Assembly: GCF_000820505.1 (NCBI RefSeq)
Contig: NZ_JWJD01000001.1
Location: 645,923 to 709,922 of the forward strand
Length of the DNA stretch: 64,000 bases
Source: Geoalkalibacter ferrihydriticus DSM 17813
GTDB lineage: Bacteria; Desulfobacterota; Desulfuromonadia; Desulfuromonadales; Geoalkalibacteraceae
Direction: 5' to 3'
Positions 28,542-37,515 of this stretch are shown here, piece after piece (positions within the stretch are counted from its first letter, which is position 1; each line of letters opens with the position of its first letter). The notes under the pieces were generated by a model, which ran no database searches, was not told where the DNA came from, and saw only the letters and a list, made by a program, of their open reading frames with translations. The position numbers and the translations under genes are program-made.

Positions 28542-29990
28542 TCATTGTGCTGGATTGTCGACAAATAGGTTTTCACCCTCCTCCGGGATTCTGGATTTGC
28601 GGCCCTGTTCCCGAAGCTGCTCGTCTTCACTGACCAGGCTCCCTTCAGCTCCGGTGGCGACCACCTCGGTACCGACGGGCGAGACAGTCTCTTTAGGCAA
28701 CTCGTTCTGGTGCTTGGGTGGCAGCGCCTCCAGCATGCGAACCGATACCCCTTCGGGGAAAAGGATCTCTCTGGCCTCGTCGGGCATCGAAATTCCCTGG
28801 TCCTGAAGCACCCGTTTCACCATGCGAATCAGCGAGGACTTGACCTTGGGTCCGTTGTAGGCCGAGCCGTCATACCAGAAAGTAATTTTCAGGTTCACGG
28901 TGGCCGCACCAAGCCTATCGACCAGAACCAGGGCCTCCGGATCCTTGAGCACTGCGGGGTGTCCACTGAGAACGTCCCTGACAACCTCCTGGGCAATTGA
29001 CAGCCTGTTCTCAAAGCCGATCCCGACCTCGAAGCTCTCGCGGCGATTGGGATTGGCTGTGAAGTTGCGGATAATGTTTTTGTAGACCATCGAGTTGGGG
29101 ATCTGGACATGGTTGCCGTCCAGATTCATCAGCACCGTACCGCGGGTTGTTACCAGTTGCACGACGCCGATGTGTCCGCCAATCTCCACCAGATCGCCGA
29201 TACGGAAAGGATTACGGATGCTGATCAAAATGCTGGACAGATAGTTCTCCAGAATATCGCGAAAGGCGATCCCGACCACCAGACCGATGAGTCCCGTACC
29301 GCCGAGGACCGTGGCGGCAAGGCGTGAGAGGCCAACCACCTGGAGTACCAGATACACCCCAATCAAAAGAATAAATATGCTCAGAACCCGCGCAACCACA
29401 TCACGTAGCAGAGGATTCATCTGCTGCCCAAGAGTCCTCCTCGCACCGTGCGCCGCTAACCAGGCGAGGCTTCCAGCCACGAACATCACCAGCAACCCGA
29501 TCACGAGGCGCGGCAGCCTCTGCAAGGTCCACATCCAGAGGAACTGCAGCTCATTGACGGCAGGGGAAAAATCCCAGGGGGAACTTTCCGTCACCTGAAT
29601 ACGATTAACCACCGCCACCACGTCGCTGGTCTTTCTGGCCAACTCCCCGGCCCAGACTCGATGGTCCGCCGAGTCGGTGCGTCCGTCGAGAAATGCCACC
29701 CCTTCTTGGACCTGCACGCTGACATCAGAGAACCAGCCGGTCGCTTCAAATATTCTGGTCAGACGCCTGTCGATCGCCTGGTCGCTGGAGACCGGTTGAA
29801 CCTCGATCCGCTCGGCGACCGCTGTGCTCTCCCCGATAGGGGCCGCGGATCTCTCCTCCTGAGCCGGTTTCTGTTGGGCAAGAGCGGAACTGATCTGGAA
29901 CCCGAAGATAAGAACGCTGAAGACAAACCGCAGAGCGAGATTTTGCAGGAGCGACCTCCGAGGCCGTTGAAAATTTCGCGTAACGATCAT
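28542..29990 (-). CDS. MscS-type mechanosensitive channel with BON domain
   Basis: 482 residues. A signal or first membrane segment (about 15-38), a periplasmic BON-like domain (about 65-135: LTRIFEATGWFSDVSVQVQ), three membrane segments, then the MscS beta domain: GLVVGIAFRDILENYLSSILI and NPFRIGDLVEIGGHIGVVQ, PNSMVYKNIIRNFT. A Gln/Glu-rich tail ends the protein. It should open under membrane tension to release solutes. BON-MscS fusions are known in proteobacteria. Single gene; the ~1.1 kb upstream is noncoding and repeat-rich. Confidence 0.85.
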   Translation of the reverse strand: MIVTRNFQRPRRSLLQNLALRFVFSVLIFGFQISSALAQQKPAQEERSAAPIGESTAVAERIEVQPVSSDQAIDRRLTRIFEATGWFSDVSVQVQEGVAFLDGRTDSADHRVWAGELARKTSDVVAVVNRIQVTESSPWDFSPAVNELQFLWMWTLQRLPRLVIGLLVMFVAGSLAWLAAHGARRTLGQQMNPLLRDVVARVLSIFILLIGVYLVLQVVGLSRLAATVLGGTGLIGLVVGIAFRDILENYLSSILISIRNPFRIGDLVEIGGHIGVVQLVTTRGTVLMNLDGNHVQIPNSMVYKNIIRNFTANPNRRESFEVGIGFENRLSIAQEVVRDVLSGHPAVLKDPEALVLVDRLGAATVNLKITFWYDGSAYNGPKVKSSLIRMVKRVLQDQGISMPDEAREILFPEGVSVRMLEALPPKHQNELPKETVSPVGTEVVATGAEGSLVSEDEQLREQGRKSRIPEEGENLFVDNPAQ

Positions 29991-30123
29991 GGTGACGACC
30001 TCAGTTCAGCTTCCACGGGTCATGGCGAAACACGTTGCCACTGTCTGCAATGCGGCCAGCCCCTTATGGCTTTCCCGTTCGATCGTGGCGGCCAAACCAG
30101 GGGACTCCACACCTTCCAAGCTT

Positions 30124-30170
30124 ACCCAACCGACAGGAATACACAACCTGGGCTCAAAACAAGCGACTTT
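30124..30170. repeat. 47-bp dispersed repeat, copy 1
   Basis: Begins ACCCAACCGACAGGAATAC and ends AAGCGACTTT; identical over 47 bp to 47280-47326, 17 kb away, in the same orientation. Flanks differ completely on both sides. A CCCTCCT-ca-AGGAGGG hairpin follows at 30191-30206. Confidence 0.7.
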
Positions 30171-30499
30171 CCCCGCGCACAGCAAAGATGCAGCCCTCCT
30201 CAAGGAGGGTTGCCAAAAGTCGTCGTCTGGCGCTCAGTTGTCGACGCGGTTTGCCGATGCGTGTGAGCTGCATCGGGATTGTCGTAATGATATCGATGGA
30301 TTGGCCTACTCAGGGCCACTTCATCGGAGGATGAAAATGGCCCTCTTTTCGTGTTTGAAAACATGCTGTTTGACTGAGAAACCGAGGGCCTATGGTTGTG
30401 CGTTCCCAGGATTTATCCGGGGTTGGTTTGCCAAGATTTGAATCTTGTGGAAATCTCTGCGATGTTATGACGCCGTGCCAATTCAAATAACCACTATAA

Positions 30500-30537
30500 G
30501 GGGTCGTCTCAGAAAACGGAAAATAAAGCACGTTAAG
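30500..30537 (+). mobile_element. Tn3-family 38-bp terminal inverted repeat (solo end)
   Basis: Exactly 38 bp, starting GGGGTCGTCTCAGAAAACGG and ending AAAGCACGTTAAG, the layout of Tn3-family ends (compare GGGG...CACGCTAAG of Tn5393/Tn21 relatives, from memory). The outer GGGG faces left, so the element would have extended to the right. No second end, transposase or resolvase was found in the window, so this is a relic. Confidence 0.7.
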
Positions 30538-30649
30538 ACCGGGCTGCGGGTTTAGGAGTAGTGCCCGGGTAGCTACAAGTTGGCTGTCCTGACCGTTCTA
30601 TAAACCCTAAGGCTAAGCAGGATAGCGATTCAGAACAACTTCCAGGAAA

Positions 30650-30677
30650 ACCCCAACTCGGGAATTCCGGTTGGGGT
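30650..30677. terminator. hairpin in noncoding region
   Basis: CCCCAAC-tcGGAATTCCg-GTTGGGG with flanking A/T pairs. Stable stem, followed by only a weak T-rich run (CGTTTGTG). Confidence 0.35.
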
Positions 30678-31119
30678 CGTTTGTGTGCTTAAAATGGTGA
30701 CATATCGGACAGCTCTGCCACCATCAGCATAATGTGTAAGTTGAAAGTACGGCTTAACTCCACTAAAAAAAATCGGTGCACAGAAAAAATTCGGGTCAGT
30801 ATTCGCCGCCGATCAAATATCTAACAGGTTGTTGAAAAACAATTAGCGCAACCCCTTGATTTACTATGGGCGACGTTTTGAATTTGCTATAATTCGCGCA
30901 TAACTATCATTTGTCGAAAATTTGCGGGAATATGGTCCGATTTTCCGGTTTCGCAGTAGATTCTTTCAAAGTCCGACAGCCTCCTAGGATCAATTCCAAT
31001 CAATGCGCCCTTCCTACAACGGAATGGGCTTGTTGTCTCTTGCCGGAGAGGTGAAAGCTTCTCCGGTTGAAACAGAAACAGTCCACCAGCTTTTCTCCCA
31101 CCACCACCACCACCTAGAT

Positions 31120-31274
31120 TGTCCCCACAGGCACACATTGTCTCGATTTGGACAACTCTCTTGAAGCGCGTTTTTGTAACTTACCGAAATAACTGATGAT
31201 AAAAAATTGGTACACTTTAAGCAGTATGCTTTAATGTTTTTTTTGTTGAAGTTGCAGCTGTCCAGTTTCGGACA
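31120..31274 (+). promoter_or_regulatory. sigma-54 module A: UAS pair, promoter, third site
   Basis: Two palindromic sites, TGTCC-CCACAG-GCACA (31120-31135) and TGTCT-CGATTT-GGACA (31139-31154), 19 bp apart; 54 bp later a sigma-54 promoter TTGGTAC-N-AAGCA with GG at 31209-31210 and GC at 31221-31222; 36 bp later a third site TGTCC-AGTTTC-GGACA (31259-31274). It precedes the remnant small gene at 31301 and the lipoprotein gene at 31499. Spacing is identical to modules B-E. Confidence 0.75.
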
Positions 31275-31300
31275 AGTAAACCACGGGTCAGGAGTTTGTT

Positions 31301-31470
31301 ATGTCACAGCAAGCGGTAGAGCAGACTCTAGGAAGATACGTTCTCAAGTTGGTGGATTGCAACTGTTGTTCGGCTTGGAACTGCAGCGCGTGACCGAGCT
31401 TCCCCGCAGGCTCGATCCCGGTTTTCGTCGGGCCGGTCAGCGTTTGCCGAGAAGAGCATCACGTAGTTGA
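31301..31470 (+). pseudogene. frameshifted small NHLP-clan-like gene
   Basis: ATG 31301 with AGGAG six bases upstream opens MSQQAVEQTLGRYVLK, matching the start of the intact 68-residue protein at 41539 (MSQEAVERVLGRLL). In this frame it stops after 30 codons; the homologous 3' part LQLLFGLELQRVTELPRRLDPGF continues in the next frame to 31470 (compare LSLLSGLKLQAINEVAAQLN). So the gene carries a deletion plus frameshift. The alternative is that the 30-residue Cys-rich peptide is itself made; I think this less likely. Confidence 0.6.
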
Positions 31471-31498
31471 ACCGAAGCGCTTAGAACCGGAGGTAGCG

Positions 31499-34400
31499 AT
31501 GCGATTGTCCCGTTGGTTTGGTATCTCTCTGATAGCAATTCCCCTTTTCCTCGGCGGTTGTGGCGACGACGGTGGCGATAGTGTGCCCGACTCCCTCCCG
31601 CCGCTTGTCACGGTCCAGCCCCAGAAGGACGACGGGCCGATCGTGTACTGGAAAGCCCCCCTCAGCCCGAAACACCGGGCGATCGTCTCCTACATGGAGC
31701 CGACCGGGAACATCCTCACCTTCCGGGCCCAGGGCGTCGCCTTGGAGAGCGATCTCTCGGCATACGCCGACGCGGGCACACTGGTGACCAAGCCGGGGGA
31801 TCTGGGCGTCAGGGGCGGCGACAGCGAGAGCCGCGTCTTCTCCCTGGCCCAGGCGGCGGGCAACGTGCTCCAGAGCTACACCCTAGACCAGCCGTTCATG
31901 GGAACCAAGACCTACAGCCAGGTGCCCACAGGCGTCATCTGCTCCTCCTACCTGACCAAGACCAACACCGACGGGACCGCGACGGGTTTGTGGCTCGAAC
32001 TCACGGGGCGGGGCGAGACGACCGAGACGACGCAAAAGTTCCGCCGAATGCGGCTAGATGTGCCGAGGCCCTATTACAAGTACAACTTCAACGCCGACGG
32101 CTCCATCTATCGTGATTCTCCCTCCACGGACATGAACGTGGCCCACGACATGGTGGCCTGGGACTGGAACGGCGACGGCTACACTGACTACCTGGTGACC
32201 TATCTCACCAACCCGACCACCTGGGAAGGAAAACACGAACACGATTACAAGAACATGAAGGTGGCGGCCGTCTTCGTCGACGGTAAGTCCCTCTACGACG
32301 CCAGCCTGGACACGACGAAGACGGTCAGCTTCTGGGTCGACGCGACGTGCGCCTTCACCACCGGAGGCGACGTAGTCGGCGGCCTCACGAACCACCTGCC
32401 ACCGAATAGCGTGCGCACCGCCGTCGGCGACCTGGACAACGACGGCCTTCCCGAGGTGGCCCTCTACTATACCCAAGTGAACGGAACTACCGGCTGGTAC
32501 TCACACAACAACGTTCTGAAGATTCTGACCATCGCTTATGACGGAAGCCGAGCGAAGTTTGCCTGGAAGGGCATGGGCAGCGAAGTCGGCGCTTGGAAGA
32601 TCCAGAACGACAGCGTGGCCGTGGCCATGGGAGATCTCGACGGCGACGGCGTCGACGAGTTGGCCGTGCTTCACTGCAACGGCAAGGTCTACCTCGACGT
32701 CTACAAGTACAATCCGCAGACGAAGGATCTCGAAAAACTCGTGGAGGGGGTACAAGTCGGCGAGTACTTCAACGCCACGGAGACCCAATCGAGTGCCCCA
32801 GGCATCGAGGCCTCGATCGCCGACCTCGACGGCGACGGCATCGGAGAGTTGGTCTGGATCTCCACGAATCAACGGACTCCGCCCGGCGCCGTCTATGTGT
32901 GGGACACCCTGAAGATCGTGCAGATCGCCGTCCACAAGTGGCCGGTCACCGTCGACGAGGTCTCGGGGGAACGGTCTGCCGTCCTCCACGGCGCGGGAAC
33001 GAAGAAGACGTATCGCCTGGACGACGTCGTCGGCGGCTGGACGCTTAACTACACATATCCCCGCTTTTCCATGGACACCGGGCGCTTCGTCTACCCCGAT
33101 CCGCCTGCTCCCTCCAAACCTCTAGAGCTGAGAAAGCAGATCGGCCTCGTCACCCTAGCACCTCCTGCGGGTCCCTACTACGCGGACCACAATGCGAGCC
33201 TCTATTGGGGCGTCTTCCAGTGGGACGCGACGGAAGGGCTGCAACTGCTCGGTATTGGGCGCCGGTTTGACGCAGCTAAGGCCGGCAATGTCGTCCCCTC
33301 CCTCGTCGCAGCGGACCTGGACCACGAGAGCATGGTCCTGGGCCAGCCCTACAGCTACACCGTCACGAACAACATCGAGCCGCTGTTCATCATCCAAGCT
33401 CCGCCCAAGCACTGGGACGAGATCACGTATGAGGGTGCGCCCCATATCATGGACGCATTCTCGCTCCTCGGCGAGTACTCAACGTCGCTCGCGAGCGAGA
33501 CGTCGGACTCCCACTCGACGGCCACGACCCACATCAGCTCGGGCCAGTGGAGCGTAGCGACCGACTTTGCCATCCGCAAGGGGAACCCGTTTAAGATCCT
33601 GCCACCGCTCTTCGAGGCAGGAGGCAAGTACGCCAGCGAGCAGGCGACGAAGCACGATTCCAAGATCGGTGAGACGATTCACGTCGATGTCGACTTCACG
33701 GCCGAGGCCGACGACCAGATCCAATACCGGAAGACCACGCACAAGGTCTACCGCTACCCCGTCCTCTTCCCTGCCTCCCAGGCGATCACCGACGACGGCT
33801 CTCAGGCCTTCCTGCAGTACATCCTTCCCATAGACGCCGACGTATCCCTGTCGCCGACGCCGGGGACGGCTGTCGACTGGTACGAGCCCTGGCACAACGG
33901 CCTGAACCTCTTCTCTTACCCTCGCACGCTAGAGGGCACCCGCGACTACCCCCTGGGAGGGGACTCAAAGACCATCGATGACCCGTGGAAGGACATCAAC
34001 GGCCTCGTCCTGGCCCGGAGCATGGGCACACTCATCGGCAACCCCGACGAGTCGACGTGGAGCTTCACGATCGAAGACGAGGAGAAGAAGGAAGACCTCA
34101 AGTCCACGAAGCACACCATCTCGAGCTACGTCAACGTCACGCCTCAGCTCGACTTCCACGTGGTGGATATCGAGACGAGCGTCGAGTACGACAACGAGTA
34201 CTCTACGGCAAATGACTCGATCACCACGACTGACCACAGCACGCTCAGTCAGGTGAAGGCCTCGTGGCCCGGCACGCGGGACTACGAGAGCCCTTCGGGG
34301 AGGGCCTACTGGGAGCAGGAGTTCTACGCCGACGCCGCCGTCTACACCAGCGACACCGGCAACGTCTCTGTCGCCTACGCCGTGAGCCAGCTGTACAACC

Positions 34401-35404
34401 AGAACTCGAGCCTCTGGGGCCCGGCCTCGCCCTACGACAAGGCGGCCGACCCGGCGCTGAATCTTCCCCGGCAGTACAAGTACGACCCGAGCAGCAAGCA
34501 GTGGACGAAGCCCGCGGGCGTCCCCGACCTCACTGGCCGCGTCCGGGGCCTCCGGTTCCTCGGGATCAAGGACCGCGTCCTGCCTGCCAACCAGGTTGTC
34601 CGGGCAAACTTGCGGGTCTACAACTACAGCTTCGTCCCGACGGGCCCGGTGACGGTCACCTTCCTGTACGAGGCCACCAGCGGTCAGCCCGACGTCTCCA
34701 AGGCCACGGTGCTCCCCATGGCGATCCTGAACCCCATTGTCTCGATCCCCGGTCGTCACAAGGGGAACTCGGCCGACGGGTACCAGGCGTCTGATGACAA
34801 CTGGCAGGACGTGGAGATCGACTTTACGACCCCGAGCGGGGTGAGCACCGGCTACCTCCATGTGGTCCTCTCGACCACGGGCGGCAACCTCAACACGGCC
34901 AATGACGCGGGCAACGTTCCGGTGGCAATCCAGACCCCGGCGACTCCCAAGTCCGCCGTGATGGCCAGGGTGGCCGATTCCCACTCCGTCGCTGAGATCA
35001 CGTCGGGCACGCTGAAGAGCCTCCAACTGGTCACCGGCTCCCTGTCAGTGCGTCCCCTGCTATCCGACGGTTCACTGGGCGAGGAGACGACCTCCCTTTG
35101 GCCGGGCCAGGCGGCCGTGGTCCAGGTGGAGGTGCTCTTCGACGACGCGGACGGCGTCGACGCCGACGGGCTCGTCGGCGTCGATGTCACGCTCCTCGAT
35201 GACAAGGGCGTCGTGGGGCAGCGCAGCGTTCCGATGCTCCTCAACGGCATAGGCCAGACCGTGCAGATGTTCTACACCGCACCCAGGGACGGTGGGATCG
35301 TGCCCCTGGAAATGGTCGTCACCTCGTCCTCCCTGCCTCCCGAGGCCGACTACGACCCCGAGGGGCGAAGCACCTGGACGGAACTTATGGTCGGCACCCC
35401 CTGA
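31499..35404 (+). CDS. giant FG-GAP repeat lipoprotein
   Basis: 1301 residues. Lipobox FLGGC at about residue 21. Four FG-GAP/VCBS-type calcium-binding repeats are visible in the first 450 residues: DWNGDGYTDYLV, GDLDNDGLPEVAL, GDLDGDGVDELAV and ADLDGDGIGELVW, as in integrin-like beta-propellers. The remaining 850 residues are Thr/Ser/Asp-rich with no recognised domain. Start ATG 31499 has GGAGG upstream. Codon use (CTC, GTC, GAC, ACC) and GC content are much higher than in the genes downstream, which suggests recent transfer from a different source. It is the first large gene after module A. Surface role inferred; substrate unknown. Confidence 0.8.
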   Translation: MRLSRWFGISLIAIPLFLGGCGDDGGDSVPDSLPPLVTVQPQKDDGPIVYWKAPLSPKHRAIVSYMEPTGNILTFRAQGVALESDLSAYADAGTLVTKPGDLGVRGGDSESRVFSLAQAAGNVLQSYTLDQPFMGTKTYSQVPTGVICSSYLTKTNTDGTATGLWLELTGRGETTETTQKFRRMRLDVPRPYYKYNFNADGSIYRDSPSTDMNVAHDMVAWDWNGDGYTDYLVTYLTNPTTWEGKHEHDYKNMKVAAVFVDGKSLYDASLDTTKTVSFWVDATCAFTTGGDVVGGLTNHLPPNSVRTAVGDLDNDGLPEVALYYTQVNGTTGWYSHNNVLKILTIAYDGSRAKFAWKGMGSEVGAWKIQNDSVAVAMGDLDGDGVDELAVLHCNGKVYLDVYKYNPQTKDLEKLVEGVQVGEYFNATETQSSAPGIEASIADLDGDGIGELVWISTNQRTPPGAVYVWDTLKIVQIAVHKWPVTVDEVSGERSAVLHGAGTKKTYRLDDVVGGWTLNYTYPRFSMDTGRFVYPDPPAPSKPLELRKQIGLVTLAPPAGPYYADHNASLYWGVFQWDATEGLQLLGIGRRFDAAKAGNVVPSLVAADLDHESMVLGQPYSYTVTNNIEPLFIIQAPPKHWDEITYEGAPHIMDAFSLLGEYSTSLASETSDSHSTATTHISSGQWSVATDFAIRKGNPFKILPPLFEAGGKYASEQATKHDSKIGETIHVDVDFTAEADDQIQYRKTTHKVYRYPVLFPASQAITDDGSQAFLQYILPIDADVSLSPTPGTAVDWYEPWHNGLNLFSYPRTLEGTRDYPLGGDSKTIDDPWKDINGLVLARSMGTLIGNPDESTWSFTIEDEEKKEDLKSTKHTISSYVNVTPQLDFHVVDIETSVEYDNEYSTANDSITTTDHSTLSQVKASWPGTRDYESPSGRAYWEQEFYADAAVYTSDTGNVSVAYAVSQLYNQNSSLWGPASPYDKAADPALNLPRQYKYDPSSKQWTKPAGVPDLTGRVRGLRFLGIKDRVLPANQVVRANLRVYNYSFVPTGPVTVTFLYEATSGQPDVSKATVLPMAILNPIVSIPGRHKGNSADGYQASDDNWQDVEIDFTTPSGVSTGYLHVVLSTTGGNLNTANDAGNVPVAIQTPATPKSAVMARVADSHSVAEITSGTLKSLQLVTGSLSVRPLLSDGSLGEETTSLWPGQAAVVQVEVLFDDADGVDADGLVGVDVTLLDDKGVVGQRSVPMLLNGIGQTVQMFYTAPRDGGIVPLEMVVTSSSLPPEADYDPEGRSTWTELMVGTP

Positions 35405-35490
35405 CGAACAAACCGTCGAGCGCCCGCACCGGGGAACCACGGCCGAGGCGGGTCGCACCGCAGCACATAAATTAACGAAGGGTATTGCAC

Positions 35491-35961
35491 ATGAAAAAGT
35501 TTCTGATTTCAATTCTGATTTTGTTCACAACATCTTTACCTGGCTTTGCTGGCGAAATCGATATGGCTCGCCTGGACGCCTTTGCCAAGAATATTATTGC
35601 CGAGAAAAGCAACATGATCGGCTTTCCTGTAAACGAAAATGTCGAACTAGAGGAATTCTATCGCTGGTATGCCGATTCCGGGCTTGCCGATGTGGCAATG
35701 AACAATGTCGGCAATCCAAGAGCGGCCAGTCTTATTGCTCTGAATACACATCAGTTTGAAAATGAGGTTATCGATTTCTTTGCGCCGAAGTATGGCTTCA
35801 CCAAGGAGGATGTCTGGGGGATTGTCACCTACAGCGGAACCGATGGCAATAATCACGGTATTTACTTCGGAGTCAAGTATCTCCAGTCGCTCAGCAAATT
35901 AAAGCCGGCTTTATGCTGCCAAAACAACAGGAAAAAATTAAACGAACTCATGGTGATCTGA
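35491..35961 (+). pseudogene. 5' part of an exported histidine-decarboxylase-like PLP enzyme
   Basis: ATG 35491 (GAAGGG upstream) encodes a signal peptide (MKKFLISILILFTTSLPGFAG) followed by the N-terminal third of a group II PLP-dependent decarboxylase of the histidine decarboxylase type: MIGFPVNENVELEEFYRWYADSGL, NNVGNPRAASLIALNTHQFENEVIDFFA, WGIVTYSGTDGNNHGIYFG. Homology ends after KYLQSLSKLKPAL; the PLP lysine region is absent (family about 380 residues). The stop overlaps the next start (TGATG). A related fragment lies at 45148. A secreted decarboxylase would be unusual; this copy cannot be active. Confidence 0.65.
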
Positions 35962-37394
35962 TGATCAAATTTGGTCGACAGAAGATGCAGAGTCACAAAA
36001 GGCTGAACTTTATGTCCGCGGCTTTGGGCGTTTTATTGCTCCTGTGCATTCAAAGTGTGAGCTTCGGCTCGACAAACCAGGTGGATCTCAAGATTGACCA
36101 TGCCCTGATTGTGACCATGGATGCCGGAATGACCATTGTCGAGGATGGCAGCGTGGTTATTGACCATGGTGAAATCGTGGCAGTGGGTCCGTCGACGATC
36201 CTGAAAAAGCGCTATAACGCGATTCGCAGCATCAATGCCGCCGGAAAACTGGTGATGCCCGGCCTGGTGAATACCCACACCCATGCGGCCATGACCCTCT
36301 TCCGGGGGCTGGCTGACGACCTGCCGCTGGATGCCTGGCTGACAAAGCATATCTGGCCGGCCGAGGCAAAATTTATTACCGCTGAATCGGTGCGTAGTGG
36401 TGCAAATCTGGCACTCGCTGAGATGGTTCGCTCCGGAACAACCACATTCAGTGATATGTATTTTTACGCGGATGAGCTGGCCATGGCGGCCAACAAAGCC
36501 GGCGTCAGGGCGGTTGTCGGCGAGGCGATCATCGATTTTCCGACTGCTGACAGCCAAAGCCCCGCAGAGAGCTTTGCGACCATCAAAGAGTTGGCGGCCA
36601 AATGGAAAAACGATCCACTGATTACAATTTCAGTCGCGCCGCATTCGCCATACACCTGCTCTTCTGAGACCCTGAAATCGGCAAAAAAGCTTGCCGATGA
36701 CCTGGGGTTGCCGCTCACGATTCATGTTTCTGAAACTCAAAAGGAGGTCAGCGACATAACAAAGCAATATGGTATGCCTCCTTTTGAGTATCTTGACAGC
36801 CTTGGCTTTTTCGGTGGGACGGTGATCGCAGCTCATGCCGTCTATCCGACCTCCAGTGAAATCATGCTGATGGCAAAAAAGAAGATCGGTGTGGCGCATT
36901 GCGCTGTGAGCAACATGAAACTCGCCAGCGGTGTCGCTCCCATACAGGAAATGTTCAACGCCGGTGTTGCTGTGGGTCTCGGGACCGATGGCGCGGCCAG
37001 CAATAACAATCTGAGCATGTTCAAGGAGATGAATACCGCTACTTTGTTGCAAAAGGTGTCGCGGCTTGAACCTACAGCCATGTCTGCCCGTGAAACAGTC
37101 AAGGCGGCGACCATTGGCGGCGCTCAAGTGTTGGGACTGGATAACCTGATTGGCTCGCTGGAAACGGGCAAACGCGCCGACCTGATCATTATCGACCTGA
37201 ACAGTCCGCATCTGATACCGCTCTACAATGTCTATTCGCAGCTGGTGTATGCAACCAACGGGGCAGATGTGGAAACAGTGATTATTGACGGCAACGTTGT
37301 CATGCAGGACAGGAAGCTCCTTACGCTGGACGAAGAGGTTGTCATGCAGGAGGCACGAAAGCTTGCGCTGAAGATTGCCGAAGGCGAAGAGTGA
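35961..37394 (+). CDS. exported amidohydrolase, MTA/SAH or adenosine deaminase type
   Basis: 477 residues, amidohydrolase superfamily (TrzA/AtzA/MtaD group). A signal peptide covers about residues 9-37 (LNFMSAALGVLLLLCIQSVSFGS), unusual for this normally cytoplasmic enzyme. Metal ligands: VNTHTHAAMTLFRG (HxH), IHVSETQKE, AAHAVYP and GTDGAASNNNLSMF (Asp). Expected reaction: deamination of 5-methylthioadenosine, S-adenosylhomocysteine or a related base. ATG 35961 overlaps the preceding stop (TGATG), indicating coupling; ATG 35985 is an alternative. Location outside the membrane suggests scavenging of external nucleosides. Confidence 0.78.
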   Translation: MIKFGRQKMQSHKRLNFMSAALGVLLLLCIQSVSFGSTNQVDLKIDHALIVTMDAGMTIVEDGSVVIDHGEIVAVGPSTILKKRYNAIRSINAAGKLVMPGLVNTHTHAAMTLFRGLADDLPLDAWLTKHIWPAEAKFITAESVRSGANLALAEMVRSGTTTFSDMYFYADELAMAANKAGVRAVVGEAIIDFPTADSQSPAESFATIKELAAKWKNDPLITISVAPHSPYTCSSETLKSAKKLADDLGLPLTIHVSETQKEVSDITKQYGMPPFEYLDSLGFFGGTVIAAHAVYPTSSEIMLMAKKKIGVAHCAVSNMKLASGVAPIQEMFNAGVAVGLGTDGAASNNNLSMFKEMNTATLLQKVSRLEPTAMSARETVKAATIGGAQVLGLDNLIGSLETGKRADLIIIDLNSPHLIPLYNVYSQLVYATNGADVETVIIDGNVVMQDRKLLTLDEEVVMQEARKLALKIAEGEE

Positions 37395-37515
37395 CAAGTC
37401 AAACTCCCGTTGGGTAGTCAGCATCATGATCCTTTACCAGCTCAAATGACTTTGCGACCCGATTGACCGCCTTTGCGCGAAGATGAAAATCTACAGAAGG
37501 TACAGGAGGCCAAAC

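Larger units (their letters stand above)
30171..31119. other. long noncoding stretch with repeat and transposon debris
   Basis: No gene can be supported. It contains a short hairpin, a Tn3-type end (30500-30537), a CCCCAAC/GTTGGGG hairpin (30651-30676) and a run of CCA triplets (31098-31113). Reading frames of up to 150 codons here lack ribosome sites and family resemblance. Confidence 0.5.

Noticed and set aside
29989-30441. 150-codon plus-strand frame beside mscS containing the 47-bp repeat
   Set aside because: No ribosome site or recognised domain, and the shared part with 47280 is limited to the DNA repeat, not to a longer conserved protein.
31120-31274. Reading the palindromes as NifA sites (TGT-N10-ACA)
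   Set aside because: They formally fit TGT-N10-ACA, but the extra conserved CC/GG, the fixed 19-bp pairing, the Fis-type activator remnant and the lack of nif genes favour another activator.
33965-35026. 353-codon minus-strand frame opposite the giant lipoprotein
   Set aside because: Antisense shadow caused by the very high GC of the gene.
35959-35961. TGA at the end of the decarboxylase fragment as selenocysteine
   Set aside because: The sequence after it is the start of another gene in a different frame, and decarboxylase homology ends well before it.
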